60,392 nt of DNA. Origin: an uncultured Flavobacteriaceae bacterium (GTDB lineage: Bacteria > Bacteroidota > Bacteroidia > Flavobacteriales > Flavobacteriaceae). The stretch spans positions 1-60,392 of the forward strand of contig CANLUS010000009.1 of assembly GCA_947494325.1 (NCBI GenBank). The letters are read 5' to 3'. Of this stretch, positions 52,658 through 60,392 are shown piece after piece. Below the pieces are notes generated by a model. That model did no database searches. It worked only from the letters and a program-made list of their open reading frames with translations, and was not told the origin of the DNA. Position 1 is the stretch's first letter, and each line of letters begins with the position of its first letter. Both the position numbers and the translations under genes were made by a program.

Positions 52658-53815
52658 TTATTTTAGACTATGAAGAATAAAATCAATGGTCTTATTCAAA
52701 TTATTATTAGTTGAAAAGGCTGTTGTAACATGTTTTGCCTCAACTGCGTATCCCTTTGTGATCATGTCTTTAATAGTCTCTATGTATTCTAATGAGACCT
52801 TACCTGTTAATAGTAAAGTCAAATCTTGACCTTGCTTATAATAGTCATATATCTTCTTAAGACCTGTTAAATACAAATAGTCTTTAGTAAAGCCTCCTCC
52901 TCTATGCACACGAACTGTAATATAAAAGGCAGTGTCGCGATCAAGGTCATATGTATTATGCAAGAGTCTAAATGTTTTGGAAAAAGAATAGCCCTTTGCC
53001 AAACTATCTACAGCCAAAACGCGATAGGCTAACTCTTTTAATCGCTTTACCGTTAAACTACCCGACATATATTCACTAAACACGGCCAGTCCTTCTTGTG
53101 ATTCTACATTATTTGGAAAGCCATGCGAAAATATTTTTAGCGGATGTAATAATCCATTCATGGTTGTCACCATATGCACACCAATTTCATGATTGGTCAA
53201 TACTGCCATTTCATTGTCGGAAAATGTATGATTCTCATTGAGTACTAAGGTTTGTTTGTTATTTAAAACCATAGCAATAGCTCCCATTTTTTTCGAAAAT
53301 TCTATCTGATAGGTGAAATCGTATTGTTTCGAAAAGTCTCTAAATTGAGCTTCAGACTCTTTAGCCGAATATTTCGGCTCAAAAATAGCTGCATCGTCCT
53401 CCTCCTCATCAAAATGCAAAATAAACTTTGCATTTTCCACATCTTGCTCTGTAGGTGTACCAAATGAATGCAAACTATTGTAGTAGAATTTTTTTCCTTC
53501 TCCAACGGTTTCTATACAACGTACTAAACCTGAATAAAAATAAATAATTTCTTCATAAAGACATTTCAATTCTTCATCGTCAATCAACTCAATCGCTTGT
53601 GTAAAAAATTCTCGATGCAATTTAAACTTATCAAAATCTAATGCGGGGTATGAAAATATAGGGTCTGAAAGGTATTTAGAAGCAAAAAATCTAGATTTTT
53701 CTTCTTCTATATTTGTAGGATTCACATAACTTAATAACTCAATACGTTTTACTAATTGATCTATATATGTATCTATTTGAAAAAGCGCCTTAGAAGCTAC
53801 ATTACTATCATTCAT
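52658..53815 (-). CDS. DUF1704 / QEGLA-motif metallopeptidase (MATCAP-like)
   Basis: A 385-residue soluble protein of the 'flavohemoglobin expression-modulating QEGLA motif' family (DUF1704). The zinc-peptidase motif HEIGVH is at residues 209-214, and SQEGLAVFSEYM follows at 239-250. Those features define the family of eukaryotic MATCAP/KIAA0895L carboxypeptidases that remove C-terminal tyrosine from tubulin. No signal peptide. It is the last gene of an apparent six-gene operon, 27 bases after the amidohydrolase gene. A carboxypeptidase acting on a peptide or protein tail is the best guess; no bacterial substrate is known to me. Confidence 0.9.
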   Translation of the reverse strand: MNDSNVASKALFQIDTYIDQLVKRIELLSYVNPTNIEEEKSRFFASKYLSDPIFSYPALDFDKFKLHREFFTQAIELIDDEELKCLYEEIIYFYSGLVRCIETVGEGKKFYYNSLHSFGTPTEQDVENAKFILHFDEEEDDAAIFEPKYSAKESEAQFRDFSKQYDFTYQIEFSKKMGAIAMVLNNKQTLVLNENHTFSDNEMAVLTNHEIGVHMVTTMNGLLHPLKIFSHGFPNNVESQEGLAVFSEYMSGSLTVKRLKELAYRVLAVDSLAKGYSFSKTFRLLHNTYDLDRDTAFYITVRVHRGGGFTKDYLYLTGLKKIYDYYKQGQDLTLLLTGKVSLEYIETIKDMITKGYAVEAKHVTTAFSTNNNLNKTIDFILHSLK

Positions 53816-53842
53816 CCTATCTATACTTGTAGTACGGCAAAT

Positions 53843-54685
53843 TTACACTTTATGCGCATTATAAAAAGCCTCTGCATGATTTTTTAAATCTGTTCGCAAG
53901 GTTTTCTCAATACTGGCAACAACTTCTGGATATAAGATTTGATTGAGTTCATCACAGTAGATCTTTTTCACTTCAGTTGCCAAGACTAAAGTATTCTTAA
54001 AATATGAGGTAATGTATTTAAGAAAATATCCATTACCTTGAAAAGTATCGTTGATTTTTGAAGTAGGTGCAATTCCGTTTGGTAATTTCATTGCTCCAAG
54101 TAGTTCTCTCCAAGATTCAATTTCATTCTTAAAACGTTCAGAATCTATATTCGCTGTTCCCAAATTCCAAGTCGGAACTTCCCGGGTCCATCTTCTCCAA
54201 TTATAACTATGCATATCGTAGACAATAGAAACACCAAATTTTTCTTCCAACTTCTCAATTAATGCATGTACTACTTTATAAAAATTTGCATGTTTCTGTA
54301 GGCTTTTAGTTTTCATTTCATCCGATAAGGGCTCACGCCACAATTGTTTCCCCCAAGCATCTGAATAAATTGCAGTTTCTGGAGCTCTATTTAGATCATA
54401 TTCAAAACGAGAATCCATACCAGCAATCACAATCGGATGTGATTTCACCATTTCTTTGGTTTTAGGATCCTCTTCGAACCAACGATCATATTCGGAATGC
54501 AAACAGTTATCCCATAATTCCCTTCTAAATTGATGCCCATCATGCACGGCTCCACAGGCATAGTGCACATACTCATCAATTTTTATAGTGAACGAATAAT
54601 CTTCAGATACGGCCTCAAAGATTTCTTCATTTCTTATTTTTTGTATAATATCTTTAATTGATAATCGTAGCATCTTTCTCATCAA
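53843..54685 (-). CDS. N-formylglutamate amidohydrolase-like protein
   Basis: A 280-residue enzyme of the N-formylglutamate amidohydrolase (FGase) family: VHYACGAVHDGHQFRREL with His/Asp, SRFEYDLNRAPETAIY, VSIVYDMHSYNWRR and the YILYPE-like late segment. True FGases hydrolyse N-formylglutamate in histidine degradation; no hut gene is nearby, so this member may hydrolyse another acyl-amino acid. The start codon overlaps the rhodanese stop by 4 bases. The DUF1704 gene follows. Confidence 0.87.
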   Translation of the reverse strand: MMRKMLRLSIKDIIQKIRNEEIFEAVSEDYSFTIKIDEYVHYACGAVHDGHQFRRELWDNCLHSEYDRWFEEDPKTKEMVKSHPIVIAGMDSRFEYDLNRAPETAIYSDAWGKQLWREPLSDEMKTKSLQKHANFYKVVHALIEKLEEKFGVSIVYDMHSYNWRRWTREVPTWNLGTANIDSERFKNEIESWRELLGAMKLPNGIAPTSKINDTFQGNGYFLKYITSYFKNTLVLATEVKKIYCDELNQILYPEVVASIEKTLRTDLKNHAEAFYNAHKV

Positions 54686-55524
54686 TTTTCAATTGGAAGC
54701 TCATGGTTTCCGCCCCAATCTGTCCATGATCCATCATAAACAGTCAAATTCTTAATCTCACTTATATCTGCCGCTAAGGCTAGGATACAGGCGGTAATTC
54801 CAGAGCCACAAGAAAAGATTAGCTGCTCTTTATCTTTCGTAAAATCTTTAAATGTATTCATCAATTCTTCCTTATGGATCATTCTGCCTTCTTTTTGTAA
54901 TGTAGAAAATGGTATGTTTTTAGAAGAAGGTATATGACCACTTCGTATTTCTTTTCGCGGTTCTAATTCCACTCCATCAAACCTTCCTTTAGAGCGTGCG
55001 TCAAAAATGGCCTTGCTTGATTCACCTGTGGCCTGTAATACGGTATCAGAATTACAGAACATCTCGCTCCTATAATTGGCTTTGAAGTTTCCAGTTTCGA
55101 TTGAACGATATGTTGGCTTTTCAACTGGGTAATGAGCTTCGCTCCAAGCTGGAAATCCTCCATCTAAAACAGCGATGTTTGTATGCCCCATACTTCTAAA
55201 CATCCACCAAACTCTTGGTGCAGAATATATTCCAAGATCATCATAAACGACGATAGCTGTATCGTTATTAATTCCTAGTGCCTGCGCTTTCTTTTCAAAT
55301 TCACTTTCAGAGAGCATTGTATTTGGAAGTGTTGAATTCTGATTACTAAACTCATATTTAATATCGACAAACCGAGCATTCTTAATTTGTTTTTTCTCCG
55401 ATCGTTTTTCGACATTAGACGTGACTTTTAGCATGGTAGCATCTAAAACAACTAAATTAGAAGCATTTAAATTTTCCATGAGCCATTGTGGCGAAACCAA
55501 CGGTGTATCTAATTGTAATCGCAT
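54682..55524 (-). CDS. 3-mercaptopyruvate-type sulfurtransferase (tandem rhodanese)
   Basis: A 280-residue two-domain rhodanese. The N-terminal domain begins LVSPQWLMENLNASNLVVLDATM and lacks the catalytic cysteine, as usual. The C-terminal domain carries SCGSGITAC with the nucleophile C239; the CGSGxTA loop is the 3-mercaptopyruvate sulfurtransferase type rather than the thiosulfate type (CRxGx(R/T)). It would move sulfur to a thiol or cyanide. It lies 18 bases after the ATP-grasp gene and overlaps the next start. Confidence 0.93.
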   Translation of the reverse strand: MRLQLDTPLVSPQWLMENLNASNLVVLDATMLKVTSNVEKRSEKKQIKNARFVDIKYEFSNQNSTLPNTMLSESEFEKKAQALGINNDTAIVVYDDLGIYSAPRVWWMFRSMGHTNIAVLDGGFPAWSEAHYPVEKPTYRSIETGNFKANYRSEMFCNSDTVLQATGESSKAIFDARSKGRFDGVELEPRKEIRSGHIPSSKNIPFSTLQKEGRMIHKEELMNTFKDFTKDKEQLIFSCGSGITACILALAADISEIKNLTVYDGSWTDWGGNHELPIEN

Positions 55525-55542
55525 TGAAAATCACTTTATAAA

Positions 55543-56583
55543 TTAAGCTTCTTCTACTTGACGTCTCAAATCTGCCTTACGCCTAAACGCAGCACTTTTC
55601 TCTAATACCTTACTTTCAACAAAATCAACTACTTTTTCCTGTAGCTTAACCTTGTAAACTTTATTGATATATGTAATTCCTCCTGGACTCATCACATTCA
55701 CTTCGACGAGCTTACCTCCAATAACATCAATACCCACGAAATAAAGTCCATCTCGTACTAATCTTGGTCCGATTTTTTTACAAAGTAATTTTTCTTGAGC
55801 CGTCAATTTATGTTTTGCAATGGTTCCACCTGCCGAAACATTAGAACGATGATCTTTATCTCCTGGAATTCGCCTCATAGCTCCTATTGGCAATCCATTT
55901 AACAATAAAATGCGAACGTCTCCTTTATCTGCTCCTTCTATATATTCTTGTAAAATTACATAATCAGAAGATCCATCACTTTTATTGATATAAAAATCTA
56001 ATAATGAATTGATATTACCCATCGCCGCCTTTTCAATTAGAATTACTCCAGATCCCCCGAAACCATTTAATGGTTTTAAAATCATTTTATCAGATGGCGA
56101 TTCTTCAATCATTCTAATCAGATAATTCTTATTCTTCGATACGTGTGTTACAGGTATTATTTCATTTTCTGGATCTTCAAAAACGGCCGTGTACAATTTA
56201 TTATTCGCTTCGCGCATTCCTTGTAAAGAATTACAGATGAAGACATCATCTTTTACAGAATCTAAAAAATTTAACATTAAGGGATCTAATGGAGGCTCAG
56301 CTCTAAAGAAAAGCGCATCAAAACCGGCCAGAGGAAGCATTTCTTCTCTTGTCGTAGTATTTCTGTAAAAAGATTTAATCGAATTCGAAACTTTATCAGA
56401 TCGGTTTAATACTGTACAAAAAGCATTGGTCACACTATTTCGGATGGTCAAATTAGCAGGGGTACAAATAGCAACACCATGACCTCTTTTTACACATTCA
56501 TGTATTAGTGTTAATGAAGTATCGTTTTCGGGAGATTTAATGTCTTCCCATGGATACATTAAAAAACAGATATTCATAAGCAT
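55543..56583 (-). CDS. ATP-grasp ligase related to glutathione synthetase
   Basis: A 346-residue ATP-grasp enzyme resembling GshB: NICFLMYPWEDI at the start, ILKPLNGFGGSGVILIEK (the nucleotide-binding Lys and glycine loop), YVILQEYIEGADKGDVRILLLNG, AMRRIPG and LVEVNVMSPGGITYIN with the Mg-binding Glu/Asn. It should join a carboxylate to an amine using ATP. Canonical gshA is not next to it. In this operon a DUF1704 peptidase and an amidohydrolase follow, so it may ligate an amino acid to a peptide or protein. It is 4 bases after the GyrI-like gene. Confidence 0.9.
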   Translation of the reverse strand: MLMNICFLMYPWEDIKSPENDTSLTLIHECVKRGHGVAICTPANLTIRNSVTNAFCTVLNRSDKVSNSIKSFYRNTTTREEMLPLAGFDALFFRAEPPLDPLMLNFLDSVKDDVFICNSLQGMREANNKLYTAVFEDPENEIIPVTHVSKNKNYLIRMIEESPSDKMILKPLNGFGGSGVILIEKAAMGNINSLLDFYINKSDGSSDYVILQEYIEGADKGDVRILLLNGLPIGAMRRIPGDKDHRSNVSAGGTIAKHKLTAQEKLLCKKIGPRLVRDGLYFVGIDVIGGKLVEVNVMSPGGITYINKVYKVKLQEKVVDFVESKVLEKSAAFRRKADLRRQVEEA

Positions 56584-56587
56584 AATT

Positions 56588-57037
56588 TTAGTTAATTGAT
56601 AAATATGTTTTTACGTTGGCATTTTCTGGATGCATTGTATTAGGATCGTATACGTCAAAATCGGCACCATAATTTCTATCAAATTTTAAGTTCCAAATTG
56701 TTTTCCATGTCTCAACAACACAATCTGGAAGTTTACCGGTAGAAATGAATTCTTTATATTTATTCTCAGCAATTTCCTTACCTGTCAATCCCTTTGGTAT
56801 GCTAGCTAAGGTGCTTACCTCATAGCCTAAAATGGTTGTGTAAAACCCATTTTCATCTGTCTCGTAATCTGTGTACATATTATACAAATTTTCAGAAACA
56901 GTATTCGGTATTCTTGTGGCAATATTTTCGTTATACCATTGATTCCACAACGCATTAATATCCATCTGAGCCTGATTATTGGCATTCGTCGTTCGAACCG
57001 AAATTCCTATTATTTTAAAAGAAGGTATTGTTATCAT
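56588..57037 (-). CDS. GyrI/AraC-effector-binding domain-like protein
   Basis: A 149-residue protein beginning FKIIGISVRTTNANNQAQMDINALWNQW, then YTDYETDENGFYTTILGYEVS, VVETWKTIWN and a C-terminal DFDVYDPN. This is the layout of the GyrI-like/effector-binding domain (the SRPBCC-unrelated beta-barrel of Cass2 and BmrR), here as a single domain without DNA-binding parts. Such modules bind hydrophobic or peptide-like ligands. Its ATG overlaps the symporter stop (ATGA) and the ATP-grasp gene follows in 4 bases. Confidence 0.8.
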   Translation of the reverse strand: MITIPSFKIIGISVRTTNANNQAQMDINALWNQWYNENIATRIPNTVSENLYNMYTDYETDENGFYTTILGYEVSTLASIPKGLTGKEIAENKYKEFISTGKLPDCVVETWKTIWNLKFDRNYGADFDVYDPNTMHPENANVKTYLSIN

Positions 57038-58359
57038 TTTACTTCTTCATAATGATCATCCCATTCTTTAGGTTTTGGTTTTCCTAATTTACCTACAGAC
57101 TTTGCAACCAACATTGAAACGGTTGCATCACCGGTTACGTTAATTACAGTTCTACACATATCTAGCGGTCTATCGACTGCAAAAATCAACGCTAATCCAA
57201 TTGCCAATTTATCGGCTGGAAATCCAACTGATTCCAACACGATAACTAACATAACCATTCCAGCTCCTGGCACTGCAGCAGATCCTATTGAGGCCAATAA
57301 CGCTGTTAAAATGATGGTTAATTGATCTGCGAAGGTTAGATCAAAACCTAAAGCTTGAGCAATGAAAACAGCGGCCACAGCTTGATATAAGCTTGTACCA
57401 TCCATATTTATTGTCGCTCCAACCGGCAAAACAAAACTAGATACTTCTTTATCTACTCCTATATGCTCCTCTACGCGTTCCATAGTAACTGGTAGTGTCG
57501 CAGCGCTGCTGCTTGTGGAAAAAGCCAATAATTGAGCCGGACTAATTTCTTTCAAGAACCAAAACGGATTCTTCTTCGTTATCGTTGCCACTAAAATGCT
57601 ATAGAACACAACCATTAAAAATAGGCCCAACACTACAACACCAGCATACTTTAGCAAAGCATATAGCAAATCTGGATCTCCTGAAGATACAACAACGTTA
57701 GCTAATAATGCAAAAACCGCAAAAGGAGCAGAAAGCATTATTAGGTCCACCATTTTTAACACTACATCATTTAATGAATCAAAAAAATCTTTTAAAGGTT
57801 TTGCTTTTTCTTCTCCAATAAGTAACATCGAGATACCTAGAAATATGGCAAAAAATATCACCTGAAGCATTAACTTATTGTTGCTGAGAGCCGCAACAGC
57901 ATTATCAGGAACCATATCAACTATAAAATCAAGTGGTCCACTTTCTTTTTGTCGCGAAGCCTCTGATATTTTTGATTGAACACCACTATCTCCTGCATAA
58001 GTTTCCGTTAATTTCGCGATTGTTTCATCCGAAACGCCATCTCCAGGCTGTATAACATTTACCAAAACGAGTCCAATTGAAATCGCAATAACGGTGGTTA
58101 AAACATAGATCCCTATTGTTCTTAGACCAATATTCGCAAATTTAGAGATATCCTTAAGATCAGAAATTCCTTTAATAAGGGATGCCAAAATAAGTGGAAT
58201 TGCAATTAATTTTAATAATTTGACGAACACAGTTCCTAACCATTTTATCCATTTTCCAACAAATTCAGGACCTCCATCTATTTGAAGCATAATGAACCCA
58301 AAAACCAGTCCAAATAACATGCCTATAAGAATTTGCCAATGCAATGCTAATTTTTTCAT
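57034..58359 (-). CDS. Dicarboxylate/amino acid:cation symporter (DAACS family)
   Basis: A 441-residue membrane protein of the GltP/DctA family. It contains TSSSAATLPVTMERVEEHIGV (the serine-rich hairpin), VLPVGATINMDGTSLYQAVAAVFIAQALG with NMDGT, and the late AVDRPLDMCRTVINVTGDA substrate-binding region. It takes up glutamate, aspartate or C4-dicarboxylates with Na+ or H+. An insert of about 45 residues after the fourth helix (GDGVSDETIAKLTETYAGDSGV) is typical of one Bacteroidota subgroup. It heads the six-gene unit running to 52658. Confidence 0.93.
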   Translation of the reverse strand: MKKLALHWQILIGMLFGLVFGFIMLQIDGGPEFVGKWIKWLGTVFVKLLKLIAIPLILASLIKGISDLKDISKFANIGLRTIGIYVLTTVIAISIGLVLVNVIQPGDGVSDETIAKLTETYAGDSGVQSKISEASRQKESGPLDFIVDMVPDNAVAALSNNKLMLQVIFFAIFLGISMLLIGEEKAKPLKDFFDSLNDVVLKMVDLIMLSAPFAVFALLANVVVSSGDPDLLYALLKYAGVVVLGLFLMVVFYSILVATITKKNPFWFLKEISPAQLLAFSTSSSAATLPVTMERVEEHIGVDKEVSSFVLPVGATINMDGTSLYQAVAAVFIAQALGFDLTFADQLTIILTALLASIGSAAVPGAGMVMLVIVLESVGFPADKLAIGLALIFAVDRPLDMCRTVINVTGDATVSMLVAKSVGKLGKPKPKEWDDHYEEVK

Positions 58360-58521
58360 CTATTCAATTTAAAATGTCTTGAAAGGTAAAAAAATATAGC
58401 TAAATAAAAGACAAACTATTTCTGAATTTTAAACAAATAAAAAGGGAACAATTAATATTTTTTCTAATTCGTTGAGATATTGTACCTTGTAACCATTAAA
58501 AAACCAAAAAAAACAGACAAA

Positions 58522-59172
58522 ATGGCAAGTATTTTAGATTTATTAAATAGTGATATTGGTAAAACATTAATTAGTGGCGCAAGTCAACAATTAGGCCAAG
58601 ACAAAGCAAAAACAACCTCAGCAATGAGCGCTGCACTACCGTTAATTTTAGGTGCAATGAAAAATAATGCAAAAACTCCAGAAGGTGCTGCAGGATTGCT
58701 AAGTGCTTTAGGTAATGAAAAGCATGGTGGTGGTATTTTAGATAATTTAGGAAGCATCCTTGGTGGGGGTGGTATTGATGATAATGTAATGCAAGATGGT
58801 GCTGGAATATTAGGACATGTTTTTGGCGGCAAAGAACAAAATGTTGCAAGTGCCTTAAGTAAATCCAATGGAATAGACATGGGCTCGGCTATGAATATAT
58901 TAAAGGTTGCGGCTCCTGTAATAATGGGCTTTTTAGGTAAACAATCTCGTCAACAAGGTATATCAGACCAAAATGGTATTGGCAATTTATTGGGTGGAAT
59001 GCTCGGTAGTGGCGGAGGCCAAAAAGAACAAAGTATGGTTGAACGCTTATTAGATTCTGATGGTGACGGAAGTATTATTGATGACGTTGCTGGTATGTTA
59101 CTTGGCGGAGGAGGCTCTCAAAAGAAGAGTGGCCTTGGAGGCTTATTAGGTGGTCTTTTCGGAAAAAAATAA
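58522..59172 (+). CDS. DUF937 family protein
   Basis: I choose ATG 58522 because MASILDLLNSDIGKTLISGASQQLG is the normal DUF937 start; the frame extends to 58480 without conserved sequence. The 216-residue protein has glycine-rich runs (GGGIDDNVMQDGAGILGHVFGG; LLGGMLGSGGG), a DSDGDGSIIDDVAG calcium-type acidic loop near 195-205 and ends in GLFGKK. DUF937 proteins are cytoplasmic or surface proteins of unknown function. Single gene with a strong terminator. Confidence 0.9.
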   Translation: MASILDLLNSDIGKTLISGASQQLGQDKAKTTSAMSAALPLILGAMKNNAKTPEGAAGLLSALGNEKHGGGILDNLGSILGGGGIDDNVMQDGAGILGHVFGGKEQNVASALSKSNGIDMGSAMNILKVAAPVIMGFLGKQSRQQGISDQNGIGNLLGGMLGSGGGQKEQSMVERLLDSDGDGSIIDDVAGMLLGGGGSQKKSGLGGLLGGLFGKK

Positions 59173-59194
59173 TCATTTCAAATTTATAAAAACA

Positions 59195-59227
59195 AAAAGA
59201 GTCTTCAACTAAGTTGAAGACTCTTTT
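59195..59227. terminator. Terminator after the DUF937 gene
   Basis: A perfect 16-bp inverted repeat (AAAAGAGTCTTCAACT / AGTTGAAGACTCTTTT) with T-rich sequence after it; usable in both directions for the convergent T9SS gene. Confidence 0.87.
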
Positions 59228-59249
59228 CTTTTTGAAACATAAACTATAA

Positions 59250-60392
59250 CTATCGTATTACAACTTTTTTGGTAAATGATTTTCCTTTACCATCATTGAC
59301 CTTCATTAAATAAATTCCTTGAGGTAATGATTTTAAATTAAATACTATGTCACTTTCAGTATTTGTGCGTTGCATTCTATGTGTAATATTATTTCCTGAA
59401 AAATCGAATAAGGAAATATTCATTTTATTACTATCCATTTGATTCATTGATACCTTTATCATATCTGAAGCAGGATTAGGATAAACTGTAAGTGTATTTT
59501 TCATTTCTTCATCACTCTGACGAACTACCTTTATCGGGTTAGATAGGTCAAAACATCCTTCAAGGTCATTAGCGTTTTTCCCTTTCTCTGCTCCCACTAA
59601 GCCATCTTCATAACGTAAATACCAAATCAAGCATATACCTACTCCTGCTTCGTCAAAGTCTACGCCTTCTACAGCTTCTAATGTTGGTGGCAATCCTAAA
59701 ATAGTACCGTCTTCATCTGTGATTATCCAAGTGCTATTGCTACCAACACCTGTTCCATCCAAGGTAATACCCGATACATTATCAACTTCTCCATCAACTA
59801 CGAACTCAAACGGACCTCCAGTAATTTCTCCAGCCTCTGGTTGATTTCTATACACATGGATATTATTTGAAAAGTCATACGTACCAAATAAATCAGTTAA
59901 AGCATTGTTACCAACTTCTAATCCTACCAACCCATTATCATAACTCAAATGCCAAATCAAGCATACACCTGGGCCCGCACCATCAAAATCAACTGCTTCC
60001 GGTGTTGGAGGTAATCCTAAGATCTTTCCTGTATCATCTGTTATAACCCATTGAGAATTCGCACCACTGTCCCAGGTTAGTTCAACTCCAGACACATTAT
60101 CTGCTATTCCATCACCAACGCAAAATTCAAATGGTCCTCCAGTAATTTCTCCACCGTTCACATGAATTTTTCTAACCACTGTCAACGGATTCGATAAATC
60201 AAAACATCCCTCCAAGTCATTCGCATTCTTACCCATTTCTGCACCTTCTAATCCATCTTCATATCGTAAGTACCATATTAAACAAGTACCTGCTCCTGCT
60301 CCATCGAAGTCTACGCCTTCTACTGCTGCCAACGTTGGTGGTAAGCCTAAGATCTTTCCTGTATCATCCGTAATAACCCAAGTACTGTTGCT
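59250..60392 (-). CDS. C-terminal part of a repeat-rich T9SS cargo protein (type A sorting domain)
   Basis: The frame is open through the end of the window, so the N-terminus is missing; a TTG at 60332 is internal, not the start. The visible 380 residues contain repeats of about 115 residues: GGPFEF with CVGDGIADNVSGV, WVITDDTGKILGLPPT, then DFDGAGPGVCLIWHLSYDNGL and a GCFDLSN-type end. Two nearly whole repeats and the last part of an earlier one are visible. The final 75 residues are the type A sorting domain: LTVYPNPASDMIKV, LFDFSGNNITHRMQ, LPQGIYLMKV, KSFTKKVVIR. It would be secreted by T9SS and held at the surface. Confidence 0.9.
   Translation of the reverse strand, partial: SNSTWVITDDTGKILGLPPTLAAVEGVDFDGAGAGTCLIWYLRYEDGLEGAEMGKNANDLEGCFDLSNPLTVVRKIHVNGGEITGGPFEFCVGDGIADNVSGVELTWDSGANSQWVITDDTGKILGLPPTPEAVDFDGAGPGVCLIWHLSYDNGLVGLEVGNNALTDLFGTYDFSNNIHVYRNQPEAGEITGGPFEFVVDGEVDNVSGITLDGTGVGSNSTWIITDEDGTILGLPPTLEAVEGVDFDEAGVGICLIWYLRYEDGLVGAEKGKNANDLEGCFDLSNPIKVVRQSDEEMKNTLTVYPNPASDMIKVSMNQMDSNKMNISLFDFSGNNITHRMQRTNTESDIVFNLKSLPQGIYLMKVNDGKGKSFTKKVVIR

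Noticed and set aside
58571-58880. His/Leu-rich minus-strand frames
   Set aside because: Complement of the glycine-rich DUF937 gene.

Overview
This 60.4-kb AT-rich stretch looks like chromosome from a marine-type Flavobacteriaceae bacterium (Bacteroidota). The indicators are type IX secretion (T9SS) genes (a PorP/SprF protein, a gliding-associated type B C-terminus, a type A Por_Secre_tail), rpmH driven by a TTG/TAnnTTTG promoter, a 950-residue-class CarB, DUF5683, DUF6122 and DUF2911 proteins, a DUF5684-type signal peptidase, and the gene order parA-parB-DUF5683-dapB-lepB-WbqC. The genus cannot be fixed from sequence reading alone; Maribacter/Zobellia-like is a guess. I saw no tRNA, rRNA, insertion sequence, phage gene or CRISPR array.

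Layout. 1-3520: end of a T9SS cargo protein, a PorP/SprF protein, a TPR lipoprotein, a secreted protein and a bacillithiol-transferase-like protein. 3582-8130: a redoxin and a tiny ORF on the minus strand, then a tight plus-strand trio (Mpo1-like, tRNA-binding, FAD/Fe-S dehydrogenase). 8309-10977: M20 amidohydrolase and small envelope proteins. 11010-17093: a minus-strand housekeeping block (DUF6122, WbqC, signal peptidase with an extra RDD domain, dapB, DUF5683, parB, parA). 17225-24873: M16 peptidase, rpmH, carB and small lipoproteins. 25027-30284: a three-gene unit of SWIM zinc-finger protein, very large DUF6493-type protein and a divergent MreB-like actin, more GC-rich than its surroundings. 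30454-36070: M61 peptidase, a GMC oxidoreductase pair and a GlmU-like protein.

36120-41657 is a self-contained extracytoplasmic-function (ECF) sigma factor locus. It holds the sigma factor, a membrane anti-sigma candidate, two secreted beta-repeat proteins (DUF4097-like, DUF2807), and three separately transcribed secreted proteins built from an acidic FDFDT/YLP-GF repeat. Four upstream regions, including the sigma gene's own, carry the same TGTAAC-16 nt-[C/A]GT[C/T] element, so the locus reads as an autoregulated regulon.

41860-49262: lon, a MacAB-like ABC exporter and a DCC-family protein. 49323-52070: four tandem paralogues of an unrecognised 131-132-residue secreted protein with a DUF2911 gene among them; two copies are identical in protein but differ silently in DNA. 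52658-58359: an apparent six-gene operon of amino-acid/dicarboxylate symporter, GyrI-like protein, ATP-grasp ligase, 3-mercaptopyruvate-type sulfurtransferase, N-formylglutamate amidohydrolase-like protein and a DUF1704 metallopeptidase of the tubulin tyrosine carboxypeptidase (MATCAP) superfamily. 58522-60392: DUF937 protein and the end of a repeat-rich T9SS cargo protein.

The strongest candidates for undescribed biology are the SWIM/DUF6493/actin-like unit, the ECF-controlled acidic-repeat proteins, and the ATP-grasp/MATCAP-like operon, which could be a writer-eraser system for amino-acid ligation. These functional readings are inference.
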